Assembly: GCA_947491315.1 (NCBI GenBank)
Contig: CANLII010000010.1
Location: forward strand, 1-64,000
Direction: 5' to 3'
From: Ignavibacteria bacterium
Lineage (GTDB): Bacteria > Bacteroidota > Ignavibacteria > Kapaibacteriales > UBA961
Length of the DNA: 64,000 bases
Shown: positions 1 to 9,319 of the stretch, piece after piece
Position numbering within the stretch: the stretch's first letter is position 1
How the letters are laid out: each line of letters opens with the position of its first letter
Translations under genes and position numbers: made by a program
Notes under the pieces: model-generated
Databases searched by the model: none
What the model was told of the DNA's origin: nothing
The model's input: only the letters and a program-made list of their open reading frames with translations

Positions 1-30
1 CCACAGCCAATCAAAATGGGCTCATCAATA

Positions 31-38
31 TATCTTTG
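31..38 (+). promoter_or_regulatory. TAnnTTTG promoter box upstream of the barrel gene
   Basis: TATCTTTG matches the Bacteroidota -7 consensus TAnnTTTG, 13 bases ahead of the ATG at 51. The -33 region lies too close to the window edge for a good judgement. The motif is short, so chance is possible. Confidence 0.35.
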
Positions 39-50
39 GGGATATTCCTT

Positions 51-839
51 ATGAAATGCATGAAGCATTGTATTTTCGGTATCATAGTTCTTTTTTCCTG
101 GCAAAATGCCAATTCTCAAGGATTTGATTGGATCGAATCTTGGAGATTACCCTCAGATTCACCTGATCTGTTCATTGGCGGCTATACCGGCTTTGGCATG
201 AATACCGAGTATGTGAACGCTCGTAGTTTTTCTAATGTTTTGGATTGTTGCGGCTTTAAAGATGGTTCGGGAAGAGGCTATAGAGTTGGATTGACAGCAG
301 AATATTGGCTTGAGGGAGATTTTTCACTGCAAGCACAAGTCGGTTATGGCAGCAGCTCGGCAAGTTTCAATGCTAACAGACAAGACTCCATTTTATATAA
401 AGACCCTACGGGTGAAAAGAACAATTCATACAACCTGCTTAGAGATTATACTTTGACATCGCGAATCCAATCCTTGGAATTGGCCATGATTGCCAAAAAG
501 AGACTCTTTGCATCTCATTTTTCTGTGGCTTTGGGCTTTTTAGGTGCTATTACCTTGCCAAATGACTCAATGCATGAATTGGAAATGAAAGTGAGTGTTC
601 CCGGAATACAATTAGATAGAGAATACTATACACCAAATGAAATGGTAAAAGGGATCGATGTAGCCGGATTCCTATTCAAGCCGATCTTTCGTTGCGAATA
701 TGATATAGCAATTTTTAATGAAGCATATATAAAGCCCTATATTCAAACGGATATTACATTGAATTCTCGTGTGACAAGAGAGGACCCATGGCGGTCTCTG
801 ACTGTATTGGGTGGATTTTCCATATTGTTCAGTTATTGA
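51..839 (+). CDS. Putative outer-membrane beta-barrel protein, function unknown
   Basis: The 262-residue product starts with a signal peptide: a basic start, a hydrophobic stretch from about residue 8 to 18, then NANSQG as a likely cleavage region. The rest alternates polar and aromatic residues in short strands typical of an outer-membrane barrel and ends in an aromatic residue (FSY). A CC pair lies in the early extracellular-looking part. I chose the ATG at 51 because the in-frame TTG at 36 would put non-signal residues ahead of the signal peptide. A TAnnTTTG box at 31-38 could be its promoter. No family was recognised. The gene stands alone ahead of the two DUF1573 genes. Confidence 0.6.
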   Translation: MKCMKHCIFGIIVLFSWQNANSQGFDWIESWRLPSDSPDLFIGGYTGFGMNTEYVNARSFSNVLDCCGFKDGSGRGYRVGLTAEYWLEGDFSLQAQVGYGSSSASFNANRQDSILYKDPTGEKNNSYNLLRDYTLTSRIQSLELAMIAKKRLFASHFSVALGFLGAITLPNDSMHELEMKVSVPGIQLDREYYTPNEMVKGIDVAGFLFKPIFRCEYDIAIFNEAYIKPYIQTDITLNSRVTREDPWRSLTVLGGFSILFSY

Positions 840-899
840 ACCATACAATGAATCACAGCTCCATTCGTTGAAAGCACGTCACAATTTGCATAGTTAACA

Positions 900-1577
900 A
901 TGAATTACCTTTTCATTCTCATTTCTTTCCTAACAACTGTCTCTTTCGCCATAGCTCAACCCAAATTGGAAGTCATTGGCGGCAGTACCATTGATTGGGG
1001 GAAAGTACAGGCTTCCAAAGACCCTTTAAAAGCAAACCTGAAACTAAAAAATGTCGGAAATCAACCATTAAAGATTTCCGAGGTAAAGCCGGGATGCGGA
1101 TGTACAACTGCACCTTTGGACAAAAAATATCTAAAACCCGGTGAAATTGCCACTGTCAATGTCGGCCTATCACCAGGAACCGCAGCCGGTGAATTGATCA
1201 AAGGTCTGACAATTACCAGCAATGATCCCAAGGTTCCTGTAAAAGCCATCACTTTGAAAGCATATATCCTCAGACCAATTCAAGTATTGCCTCAGCCTTA
1301 TATCGCATTTCCACAGGTGAATGTAGGCACTACTGCTGAGGCCTCAATGATATTGAAAAATACATCAAACAGACCCATTGCAATCACTCAATTTGTTTCA
1401 TCCAAAGGAATTACGGTGATTTCAAAAGTGAAAAAAATTGCACCGGGAGCCCAGATTTCTGTTCTAGTTAAGGCCAAACCTGATAAAAAAGGATATTGGA
1501 ATGGATCCATCCAATGTAAAACCGATCATCCCGATTTGCCTGACTTAGATGTGATTGTCTATGGCAATGCTTTATGA
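900..1577 (+). CDS. DUF1573 domain secreted protein (copy 1)
   Basis: The 225-residue protein has a signal peptide (hydrophobic residues 4-19, ending AIAQP) followed by two Ig-like ASH/HYDIN-type segments. The first has the DUF1573 signature: a strand with LKLKNVGNQPLKIS, then PGCGCTTAPLDKK at about residue 64, then a PGE turn and ITSNDP. The CGC pair is typical of DUF1573 and may bind metal or form a disulfide. Such proteins are common and poorly understood exported proteins of Bacteroidota and Planctomycetes. The following gene is a close paralogue, which suggests a recent tandem duplication. Function unknown; family call fairly sure. Confidence 0.85.
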   Translation: MNYLFILISFLTTVSFAIAQPKLEVIGGSTIDWGKVQASKDPLKANLKLKNVGNQPLKISEVKPGCGCTTAPLDKKYLKPGEIATVNVGLSPGTAAGELIKGLTITSNDPKVPVKAITLKAYILRPIQVLPQPYIAFPQVNVGTTAEASMILKNTSNRPIAITQFVSSKGITVISKVKKIAPGAQISVLVKAKPDKKGYWNGSIQCKTDHPDLPDLDVIVYGNAL

Positions 1578-1650
1578 TAATGGAATTTCAGTATTTTTGC
1601 ATCACTTATTTCAACTTATATTCATTCACCGTTCAATGACAGGTGTTTTC

Positions 1651-2358
1651 ATGAAACGATTTGTATATACATGCATGGCCTTGTTGTTTGCAGCAGGTTC
1701 ATTTGCATTTGCACAACCAAAAATTACCATCATTGGTGGAGATACTCAGGATTGGGGTAAAGTTAAGCCCAAAGATGATCCTTTGAAAGCTACCATCAAG
1801 ATCAAAAATGAAGGTACAGAACTATTGAAGATCTCCGATGTGCGTCCAGGTTGTGGATGTACAACAGCTCCTCTCGACAAAAAAGAGCTTAATCCCGGTG
1901 AAATTGGTTCAATGGAAGTGACTTTGAAGCTTGGAGCAACATCAGGTTTGATGACCAAAAGCATCACGATCACAAGCAATGATCCACAGAATGCAACCAA
2001 AGTATTGTATTTGAAAGCTGATGTCGTAAGACCAATTCAAATTTTGCCTACACAATATCTCTCATTCGGAGAGATGACAGTTGGTGCGAAGTCCGAAGCA
2101 AAACTTTCAATTCGTAATACCTCAACTCAAGACATTGTTTTGTCTGATTTTGAAACAGTTGCAGGAATCATACTCAATCTCACAAAACCCACAACCATTC
2201 CCGGTGGTGGCGAAGTAGAATTGATTGCGAAAGTAAGTCCAAAGGATAAAGGATATTTCAATGGTGTTGTAAAGATGAAAACAAATCATCCTGATTATGG
2301 CACTTTGGAAATCGTAGCTTATGGGAATGTCAAGCCATCTGTGGTTGACCCCAAATAA
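1651..2358 (+). CDS. DUF1573 domain secreted protein (copy 2)
   Basis: The 235-residue paralogue of the gene just upstream has a signal peptide (MKRF, then a hydrophobic core, then FAFAQP). The mature part has the same order of landmarks: IIGGDTQDWGKV, KNEGTELLKISD, RPGCGCTTAPLDKK, ITSNDP and a second Ig-like half. I start it at the ATG at 1651. The longer frame opening at 1555 would overlap the end of copy 1 and put about 32 unrelated residues before the signal peptide. The protein ends in a short proline-containing tail. A strong terminator follows at 2380-2406, so the pair probably forms one transcription unit. Function unknown. Confidence 0.85.
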   Translation: MKRFVYTCMALLFAAGSFAFAQPKITIIGGDTQDWGKVKPKDDPLKATIKIKNEGTELLKISDVRPGCGCTTAPLDKKELNPGEIGSMEVTLKLGATSGLMTKSITITSNDPQNATKVLYLKADVVRPIQILPTQYLSFGEMTVGAKSEAKLSIRNTSTQDIVLSDFETVAGIILNLTKPTTIPGGGEVELIAKVSPKDKGYFNGVVKMKTNHPDYGTLEIVAYGNVKPSVVDPK

Positions 2359-2379
2359 GTAATCGGACATAAGATTGAA

Positions 2380-2406
2380 GGCGACCATTGGTCGCCTTTT
2401 TTGTTT
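2380..2406 (+). terminator. Rho-independent terminator after the DUF1573 pair
   Basis: A perfect 7-bp stem (GGCGACC / GGTCGCC) with a 3-base loop is followed at once by six T and more T-rich sequence. It lies 22 bases after the stop of copy 2 and abuts the end of the convergent membrane-protein gene. Confidence 0.9.
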
Positions 2407-2407
2407 T

Positions 2408-2752
2408 TTACAGCAATCGTAGATCACCAATGATGGGAAGTCGCTTCATTTGCCCTTTTCCCGCATTGATGACTCCGATGATTGAAAAAATTATCGCAGC
2501 AACATATACCAAACCGCTGATCATTCCATCGAATGGAAGAAATGGTATATAACTGACAATACTTGAAAGTACATACAGTAAAAATACATTAACTCCTTGC
2601 CTTGCATGAAATGTCGCAAATGTGGATTGCTTTGCCAATAGTAAGGGAATCAGCACCAAAATCCCAAGATATGCGCATATCGCCTTGAATTTATTTGATG
2701 CAATATCTTGTGGATCAGCAAATTCAAATTCATCATTATTGAATGAACTCAT
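2408..2752 (-). CDS. Small Tic20/DUF4870-like membrane protein
   Basis: The 114-residue protein has a short acidic N-terminus (about 22 residues) and then hydrophobic helices at roughly 25-42, 52-70 and 78-95. The segment AYLGILVLIPLLLAKQST followed by FHARQGVN matches the pattern of DUF4870/Tic20-like small membrane proteins, where the 'HARQG' turn between helices is characteristic. The role in bacteria is not established. It is convergent with the DUF1573 pair and monocistronic as far as the sequence shows. Confidence 0.7.
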   Translation of the reverse strand: MSSFNNDEFEFADPQDIASNKFKAICAYLGILVLIPLLLAKQSTFATFHARQGVNVFLLYVLSSIVSYIPFLPFDGMISGLVYVAAIIFSIIGVINAGKGQMKRLPIIGDLRLL

Positions 2753-2879
2753 TGTATAGCTCCATAGTGTATGTATGTGCGAAAGTTAGCCAAACTGCAT
2801 GTATATTCCACATGTCACTTGTTGCATTCTTGATTTTTCGCGAACTTTGTCCCATTCTTTCATCCCATTGAGTTTCAAT

Positions 2880-3533
2880 ATGGAACGCTTACAGAGCTTC
2901 GGACCATTGATTATTCGCCTCATAGTTGGTTCTTCATTTGCATTTGCAGGTATTGTAAAAATCGGTGCTGAAAATCTGAAACCTCCAACTTTTGCAATGA
3001 CTGCTGATTTACCAATAGCTCTCTTCGGCATTGCGCTTCCATGGATTGAATTGGTATGTGGCATGGCATTGCTCATCGGACTTCCCTTTTCTGATCCCAA
3101 ACTTCGAACACTTGCCCGAATATTGATTGGAACAATTTTCATTGCCGCGGCAATAGATAAAATTGCAAATCCCGAAGCATTTGCAAAGAGCATCAATAAT
3201 TTTCATCTTCTTCCCTATGAAGCACTGAATCTTCCTGCTTTGATTTTACCCTGGGTTGAATTATTGACAGGTGGTATGCTACTGTTCAGAATCCAAGAAA
3301 AAGCTGCTTCTTTTTTGATTTCGGGAATGCTCATCGTATTTATCATTGCCATTCTCATTGCCATAGCTCGTGGATATAATATTGATTGTGGATGCTTTGG
3401 AGAAAGCTCACCGGCCGCAGCAGCCGAAGTCACTAAAGTAGGATGGGCAAAAGTACTTGAAGATGCCAGATGGCTCGTGGCATCCTTATTTCTCTTCATG
3501 ACTGCAAAAAACGAAGGGAGCATCGAGGACTAA
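2880..3533 (+). CDS. MauE/DoxX family membrane protein
   Basis: The 217-residue integral membrane protein begins MERLQSFGP and has about five transmembrane helices. It carries the DoxX-like stretch RLIVGSSFAFAGIVKI near the start and the sequence NIDCGCFGESS at about residue 165. CGCFG is the characteristic motif of MauE-type proteins, which are associated with thiol-disulfide chemistry or electron transfer to exported proteins. I chose the ATG at 2880 because an upstream start at 2799 adds a non-conserved leader. It stops one base before pth, so the two are probably cotranscribed. The CGC-containing DUF1573 proteins nearby could be substrates, but that is speculation. Confidence 0.75.
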   Translation: MERLQSFGPLIIRLIVGSSFAFAGIVKIGAENLKPPTFAMTADLPIALFGIALPWIELVCGMALLIGLPFSDPKLRTLARILIGTIFIAAAIDKIANPEAFAKSINNFHLLPYEALNLPALILPWVELLTGGMLLFRIQEKAASFLISGMLIVFIIAILIAIARGYNIDCGCFGESSPAAAAEVTKVGWAKVLEDARWLVASLFLFMTAKNEGSIED

Positions 3534-3534
3534 A

Positions 3535-4110
3535 ATGGCACATTGGCTGATTGTTGGATTGGGAAATCCCGGAGATCGATATGAATCCACCAGACATAAT
3601 ATAGGTTGGATGATTGCGGAAACATTTGCGAAATCAAAACAAGCCGGTTTCAAGAAAGGGCGCGGCTCTTGGCTTGAGAGCGAATGCTCGGTTCAAGGGA
3701 AAAAAGTATCTATAATCTTACCCGAAACATATATGAATAATGCCGGTCAGGCAGTCGGTGAATTCATACGCTATTATAAAATCCCCACAGAACATGTCAT
3801 TATTCTCGTGGATGAGTATAATTTTCCTGTCGGCAAAATGCAATTGAAACAGGGTGGTTCCGATGGTGGACATAATGGAACTTCATCGGTGATATCACAT
3901 ATAGGACCCGGTTTTTGGAGATTCAGATTTGGGATAGATAAAAAATTCGGTCCGGGACAAATGGCAGATTATGTCTTATCACCATTTGCACATGATGAAA
4001 TAGAAAGCAGAAATGCCATGATTGAAAGAGGAGTGAAAGCTTTAGGTATGTTCTTTTCCAATAATCCTTCGAGAGCATTGCAACAAATCAATGCTGAAAA
4101 AGAATTATAA
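3535..4110 (+). CDS. pth: Peptidyl-tRNA hydrolase
   Basis: This enzyme cleaves the ester between peptide and tRNA on prematurely released peptidyl-tRNAs, recycling tRNA in the cytoplasm. The 191-residue length is normal. Visible landmarks are VGLGNPG with Asn11, TRHNIGW with the catalytic His21, the YMNNAGQAVG segment with its substrate-binding Asn, the LVDEYNFPVGK loop with the conserved Asp, and GGHNG. The start is one base after the stop of the MauE-like gene. Its 3' end overlaps the end of the convergent VIT-vWA gene by six bases. Confidence 0.97.
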   Translation: MAHWLIVGLGNPGDRYESTRHNIGWMIAETFAKSKQAGFKKGRGSWLESECSVQGKKVSIILPETYMNNAGQAVGEFIRYYKIPTEHVIILVDEYNFPVGKMQLKQGGSDGGHNGTSSVISHIGPGFWRFRFGIDKKFGPGQMADYVLSPFAHDEIESRNAMIERGVKALGMFFSNNPSRALQQINAEKEL

Positions 4111-6387
4111 TACTTCGAGCAGGAATGAGATTTGTACCATGCCTTCCATGGTTTTGGGATAATTGATGGACTGTGCGGCCTTCAAAATACAATTATCAAT
4201 TTCAGGGATATTTAATTCTGAATCAGCCATTGAGATCTCGGTGATATTTCCGTCTTCATCATAAATCACCAATATCTGAATTGTACCTTGCAAGTGAAAA
4301 AACTTTGGCAATGCCTCGGCATAGCAAGCAAGCATTGATGAGAGTTGCTGTTCAACAGTATTTTTATAGACATCCAATATGGTATTATCCATCACTTTTT
4401 CTGTCATCACTGAGCCAACGCTGATCAAACCCTCTTCATCATGAGCACCTGCATCTTGATAATTACAGGCGGCTTCCACTTCCACTTCATTTGTTCTGGC
4501 CAACTGCATCCCCGAAGAACTCGTCACAAGTGTTCCACCAATTGCAAGATTCAAAGGTTGATACATAATTGCAGGAATCACTTTCTTTTTACCCAATTCA
4601 TTCCCCAAGACTCCAAATGCGGTATAAGGAGTTTGCACACCATAACGCTTGCCAAGTTTTGTGATTTCATTCACGCGTTGACTGGTTCTTTCATAGACAT
4701 TATAATCAATCAGCAATGCAATCCTCTGTTTGGCCCAAAGATATGGCAGCGCTGTATTTGATACTGTTTGCTTTATCGAAGATATCTCAAGTGTTTTGGC
4801 AAATGACTTATCTCCCATCATGCCGGTTATCACTATTCGACCTTTTGCCTTACCCTTGAATTTTCCAAAAATCATGACTGGTCTTTCAGAATACAAATCA
4901 GGATAACTGGCCGGTTCAAGTTCGATTGCATTGAATCCATCAAAGCCAACTTTCAATTTAGTGAGAGCTGGATTCTGCAACATTCTCACAATATTATTTG
5001 ACTGCTGTTCCATTGACTCAAGATTTCCTTTCAGAGCCATGGGTTCTGACATCGTCAAACGAGAAATCGCATCAAAAAATCGTTCATTGCTTTCATTTCC
5101 GGTTGCAATTGCGAAGATATTGGCATCTGTCAATTGCATTTTCACTTGTTCAAATATATCCGGACCTGCATCCACAAAACCATTTGACAGAATGATGATG
5201 GTTCTTGCCGACATGCTTCCCGATTGAGGTTGAGACAGAATATTGGTCAAGCGATCAATCAGCGCAATTGGCTCAAGTCCTTCGGTTTCTTGTACTCTAT
5301 TGAAAAAGACATGAGCCCTTGAGACCATATCTTTTGTGCAGAATTGCGATGTGTCGGAAAGTTGAATATTCTCATTTCCAAAATGCTGAATATTCACTTT
5401 GTCTCCGGGATACAATCCCTTTGAGAAAGAATTCCAAAAGGTAGATGCAGCGCCTGTTTCCAAAGCAGATGAATCACAGAGGATCACATATTCATGTGAA
5501 TGATTGGAATCTCGCAATTGTTTGTTAACCGGAGGATGTAGCGTCAAGAGGAAGAATTTATCATTATTGTCTTCATACATCATCACATTAGCGGCAGGTT
5601 CCTGATCGGCAAACTGATATTCAACGGAAAGTTCTTGTGGACTATGTGGTGATTTTGATGAGAATGTTCCAATGAAGGCCGATTCATTTTCTTGCAATGC
5701 AAATCCCTTTGCAGTACAATTGGCCATGGATCCACCCTTTGCGACTATCACAGTTGAAGTGAATGATCCAGCAGGAAATTCCTTCATTTCTGAAAAACTT
5801 GTATCGGAAAAGGTGTCACGATACAATGGAACAAAATCTAAAACTTTGAGATAATATGGTCTGAGCGGTTTGGGTAAAATAAGTTGATATGTTCCCAAAT
5901 TTGGTTTCATTATTTGTGTATAGCGGATCTCATAGGAAACTCTCATTCCAGGTTGAATCCCTGACACATGCATTTGAAAAGCATTAGGTTCATTCCAACT
6001 GAGAAAAAATGGATCAAGTTTTTTCTTCGCTTGATCATATATCTCTCGAACTTTTTCTTTGTCCTTCATCTCGGCTTTATACGATTGATTACCCACTTTC
6101 ACCATTCCGCCATGAATCATGATGGAAGGATGCATAGGCATGAGTAGTGATGCCTCGAGTGTTGAACTGCCCTGATACACAAAAAATTGTTTGATGATGA
6201 CTTCGGTTATGATTCCTGAGACATGCGCTTCGATATGGGTTGAATCAGGCAAAAGGGAGTCAATATCAGAGGCATCGCTATTGACAATAAATCTTGGGAA
6301 TGGGATATCTTGAGCCGATATTCGAGTAGGAATCGAATATAAACACATAATGACAAGAATGATGTGCAGTCGGAACATAGATATCAT
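4105..6387 (-). CDS. Exported VIT-vWA protein with AgmX/TonB-like C-terminal domain
   Basis: The 760-residue protein has a signal peptide (hydrophobic residues 8-22, ending ISAQD). Next comes a VIT domain (about 45-190), recognisable by a membrane- or ligand-facing 'VTEVIIKQFF'-like strand and YEIRYTQ. A von Willebrand A domain follows at about 270-440. Its first metal-site motif reads DSSAL instead of the usual DxSxS, so the MIDAS site looks degenerate. The last 90 residues resemble the AgmX/PglI C-terminal domain (a polarity and TonB-like fold), with a conserved C-containing helix and a DEDGNIT turn. It probably acts in the periplasm or at the envelope. It is convergent with pth. Confidence 0.8.
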   Translation of the reverse strand: MISMFRLHIILVIMCLYSIPTRISAQDIPFPRFIVNSDASDIDSLLPDSTHIEAHVSGIITEVIIKQFFVYQGSSTLEASLLMPMHPSIMIHGGMVKVGNQSYKAEMKDKEKVREIYDQAKKKLDPFFLSWNEPNAFQMHVSGIQPGMRVSYEIRYTQIMKPNLGTYQLILPKPLRPYYLKVLDFVPLYRDTFSDTSFSEMKEFPAGSFTSTVIVAKGGSMANCTAKGFALQENESAFIGTFSSKSPHSPQELSVEYQFADQEPAANVMMYEDNNDKFFLLTLHPPVNKQLRDSNHSHEYVILCDSSALETGAASTFWNSFSKGLYPGDKVNIQHFGNENIQLSDTSQFCTKDMVSRAHVFFNRVQETEGLEPIALIDRLTNILSQPQSGSMSARTIIILSNGFVDAGPDIFEQVKMQLTDANIFAIATGNESNERFFDAISRLTMSEPMALKGNLESMEQQSNNIVRMLQNPALTKLKVGFDGFNAIELEPASYPDLYSERPVMIFGKFKGKAKGRIVITGMMGDKSFAKTLEISSIKQTVSNTALPYLWAKQRIALLIDYNVYERTSQRVNEITKLGKRYGVQTPYTAFGVLGNELGKKKVIPAIMYQPLNLAIGGTLVTSSSGMQLARTNEVEVEAACNYQDAGAHDEEGLISVGSVMTEKVMDNTILDVYKNTVEQQLSSMLACYAEALPKFFHLQGTIQILVIYDEDGNITEISMADSELNIPEIDNCILKAAQSINYPKTMEGMVQISFLLEVL

Positions 6388-6460
6388 GATGAAAGATCAA
6401 ACATTCTGCAAATATACCCAATCTCTATTTGAAGCTCTTGATTTTACCTGAACTTGATGT

Positions 6461-8764
6461 TCATATTTTGATTTCCCAGTGAATATCAAGGGTTTTTGCA
6501 TCCACTTCCATGCGAATAAGAGTTGATTCTTCCACTCTTCCATAAGCCCTGGAATAGATTGCGGGAATAATCTCCAATGCAAATCCGGATAAGGAGTTTA
6601 GCGATATGGTCTTACCCAATGGACTCTTCAAGTGTACTGTTCCGGACTTTTCCTGATGCACTTGTATGCCTGGAACGCAGTGAAATTGTACGATTTTCCG
6701 CATTTCCATTGCGCAATGATCATGTCCTTTGATGCTTTTCTCCGAGAAAATCAATGTTCGCATATGTGGCTGACCATAGGCATGATGCACGCCTTTCCAT
6801 GTTTTGTCATTGAACATTCCGTCTGCATTTGCTTGATCTGGTTTCATCCAAAAGAGTATATCTCCCGGACCTTCAATCCAAGTGTTTTGTTCTTTTCCCG
6901 GAATAATCATTGTGGAATGCATCGTGACCGATCTTCCGATATTGCGCATGAGGGGCGATGGCGTATACCAAAAAGTACCGGGATCTCCGAAAAATTCTTC
7001 ACCTTCAATCGAGAGAAGAAAAGACAGTTGATCATTATGCGCATGACCTCCCTTGCCTTTTTGTCCGATTGAACCTGCTCTCATGATTGCGCCATATTTT
7101 TCATGCTTGATGCTCCACAGTCCAAATGCCGGATATGAATGCAAATGCGGATATGCATCTCCAAATGGCAATGGCATATTCGGGGATCCCGACATTTTAT
7201 ATTCAGGTTCAATGATGGAAGAAATCAATTGATATTCAATGGAGCCAACTTGTTCAAGCATTTCGGGAATTGTTATCTGAAGTGCTCCGGCAATAATCCC
7301 CAGTGCAGGCCTGCAATCCAAAGTATCCGAAATCCATTCAAAAGCTTCATCGGATTTATTATGAGGAAATATACTTTTCACATCAGGCAATTCGAATTCA
7401 GGATTTAGATTTTGATACTGAAACTGTGCTTCGCGAGCATCAAGCCAATTACCCGAAGGTGTCATGCGAAAAGTGAAGCCACTATCATTGTCTCCAATAT
7501 TTGGAAGATGAATTCCATCCATTGCAAGCAGAATGATTGCATCATATGATTTTCTAATGATTGATTTCAATTCAGAAAGGGCTTTTGTAAACTCAGAGGG
7601 AGTGGCGGGCTGAATGGTAGCAGAAAGTGAGCGGAAATGTACGGGACTGGTACAAATCTTTTCTCTTTCTTCATCGCTGAATGAGGAACAAACCCCAAGA
7701 ATGATGGAAAGCAATTCAGATGACAAACCATGATATGGCATTGATGCTTCAACATTCAGTCCATCCTGCAAGAATTGTTGTTTTGCTTCAGCCACGGTTT
7801 CAGCTAATGCGAATCGCAATATTCCCGCATATTCATCTGTCAAGGGCAAACCCTTCAAACCAATCACTATTCCGACAAGATTTGCCAGATAATGATTTCC
7901 TCTGTTGGTCGGCGACCATTCAGGATGCTCCATGATATGCATGACATGCTCATGCAAAGATCTTCTGAAAATGCTTGAGAATTCTCTGTCCCATTCAATC
8001 CCAATAGATCTGAACATATCATAAGCAATGAGCATATTGAGTATGCGCAAGCCACAATCCATCGGACTTTTCCATTGTACGCCAAATCGGGGTGGATTGA
8101 ATGCAATGAAATCAAGAACCTGCGTACGAAAAACATGCGCATAAAATTCTTTGCTTCGGATTGGAGATTCCTCTTGGTCTGTCAGCATTGCGGCACAAGC
8201 AAGATTTGGGGCATGCGTGAATCTTCCCAATTCCCAAGGGACTTTGATATCTGAGCCCTGAACCAATCCATATTGAATTTCACTATAATGCATGAGTGCA
8301 TCCCAATGATATCCGGATTTACAATCCAATTGCCAATCAATTGGGAAATAATGCAAAAGTTCAGCTCCCCTCTTGAGTCCATAAGGTGAGTTAAGCAATA
8401 TATCAAGGATTCGTGCCGATTCAGGATAATTGGAAGATGTGACAGATTCCTTCAATCGAATATGATGATCCTGCCTTTTGATTGTCATATTCACCCAACC
8501 ACTGTCAAGAATTGTAAACAGTGATTGCACATGATTGTCAGCCAATGCCTTTATGGACAATGCATGAGCATACATGGCATCACCACCGGGAATCCCAACG
8601 ATTGGCGATTGTTCATCATGATATTCTGCTCGGGCATAAGTACAAACTCTTTTATCTTTCAAGGCTTCAAACCATGCACCACCCTCTTTGGCCAATCTTC
8701 GATATGCTTTCGAAGCCAGCTGGCTCATAGGGACCATTTGAATATGACTGAGTAAATCTTTCAT
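6461..8764 (-). CDS. Heparinase II/III-like protein (polysaccharide lyase fold)
   Basis: The 767-residue protein has an all-helical N-terminal half (about 1-420, alginate-lyase-like toroid) with the conserved SPTNRGNHYLANLVG helix. A C-terminal beta-sandwich contains KGKGGHAHNDQLSFLLS, the heparinase II/III-like signature with its conserved His residues, and FFGDPGTFWYTP. Family members either cleave acidic polysaccharides or act inside polysaccharide-synthesis loci. No signal peptide is evident, so a cytoplasmic biosynthesis-linked role is as likely as degradation. No glycosyltransferase or sulfatase genes flank it, so the substrate cannot be judged. The next minus-strand gene upstream (8921-9253) has its own terminator between the two. 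Confidence 0.85.
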   Translation of the reverse strand: MKDLLSHIQMVPMSQLASKAYRRLAKEGGAWFEALKDKRVCTYARAEYHDEQSPIVGIPGGDAMYAHALSIKALADNHVQSLFTILDSGWVNMTIKRQDHHIRLKESVTSSNYPESARILDILLNSPYGLKRGAELLHYFPIDWQLDCKSGYHWDALMHYSEIQYGLVQGSDIKVPWELGRFTHAPNLACAAMLTDQEESPIRSKEFYAHVFRTQVLDFIAFNPPRFGVQWKSPMDCGLRILNMLIAYDMFRSIGIEWDREFSSIFRRSLHEHVMHIMEHPEWSPTNRGNHYLANLVGIVIGLKGLPLTDEYAGILRFALAETVAEAKQQFLQDGLNVEASMPYHGLSSELLSIILGVCSSFSDEEREKICTSPVHFRSLSATIQPATPSEFTKALSELKSIIRKSYDAIILLAMDGIHLPNIGDNDSGFTFRMTPSGNWLDAREAQFQYQNLNPEFELPDVKSIFPHNKSDEAFEWISDTLDCRPALGIIAGALQITIPEMLEQVGSIEYQLISSIIEPEYKMSGSPNMPLPFGDAYPHLHSYPAFGLWSIKHEKYGAIMRAGSIGQKGKGGHAHNDQLSFLLSIEGEEFFGDPGTFWYTPSPLMRNIGRSVTMHSTMIIPGKEQNTWIEGPGDILFWMKPDQANADGMFNDKTWKGVHHAYGQPHMRTLIFSEKSIKGHDHCAMEMRKIVQFHCVPGIQVHQEKSGTVHLKSPLGKTISLNSLSGFALEIIPAIYSRAYGRVEESTLIRMEVDAKTLDIHWEIKI

Positions 8765-8857
8765 GGATATTGTTTAGCAGAAGGATGTGAGATTAAGTAC
8801 AAATTACTTATCCGTTTTCATGCCATTTTTATGGATTGGGAGAGATAATTTTTCAAT

Positions 8858-8897
8858 AAAAAAAAGCGGTTCTTCAATATGGAAATTGAGGAACCGC
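8858..8897 (-). terminator. Rho-independent terminator of the small lipoprotein gene
   Basis: Read on the minus strand, GCGGTTC pairs with GAACCGC in a long hairpin (8866-8897) whose inner part also pairs (TCAAT / ATTGA). A run of eight T follows. It lies 23 bases beyond the stop at 8921, so the lipoprotein is separately transcribed from the heparinase-like gene. Confidence 0.9.
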
Positions 8898-8920
8898 AAA
8901 TAAGGGTTGAATGGGATATA

Positions 8921-9253
8921 TTATTTCAAAGTCGGGGGAAATACTGTCAATTTCATGGTTTTATTGTTTTTGGAAACCACATTGAATCCAACCAATCCGA
9001 ATATATGATTACCGATATATTTGACTGATGAAATCAGCGGATCATCCACGATCGTTTCTTCCACTTGAATGACTTTGATATTCCAGAAAGCCACAGGGAA
9101 ATCATTACCTGGCTCGGTTAACTCCAGAATAACATCACCTCCGATGTCATTTGGTCCAACAATATTATCACTGCAAGAAACGATGACAAATAATAACAAC
9201 AATAGTATTGAAGCCACTTTCACAGTCGGTTTAAAACATAATAGATCATTCAT
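8921..9253 (-). CDS. Small putative lipoprotein, function unknown
   Basis: The 110-residue protein has a hydrophobic stretch (about residues 13-26) ending in a lipobox-like VIVSC, so Cys27 would be the lipidated residue. The linker 'SDNIVGPNDIGGD' follows, then about 75 residues rich in beta-branched residues that look like a single beta-sandwich domain. The start at 9253 gives a signal-peptide n-region of 12 residues with two lysines. I recognise no family. The gene is divergent from the DUF3050 gene, with a near-palindromic site between them. Confidence 0.65.
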   Translation of the reverse strand: MNDLLCFKPTVKVASILLLLLFVIVSCSDNIVGPNDIGGDVILELTEPGNDFPVAFWNIKVIQVEETIVDDPLISSVKYIGNHIFGLVGFNVVSKNNKTMKLTVFPPTLK

Positions 9254-9319
9254 GTGTACACCCGAATGATGAGAATGATTACTTTCAAGTTATTGAAGCT
9301 ATGATTGGCAATCAATGAT

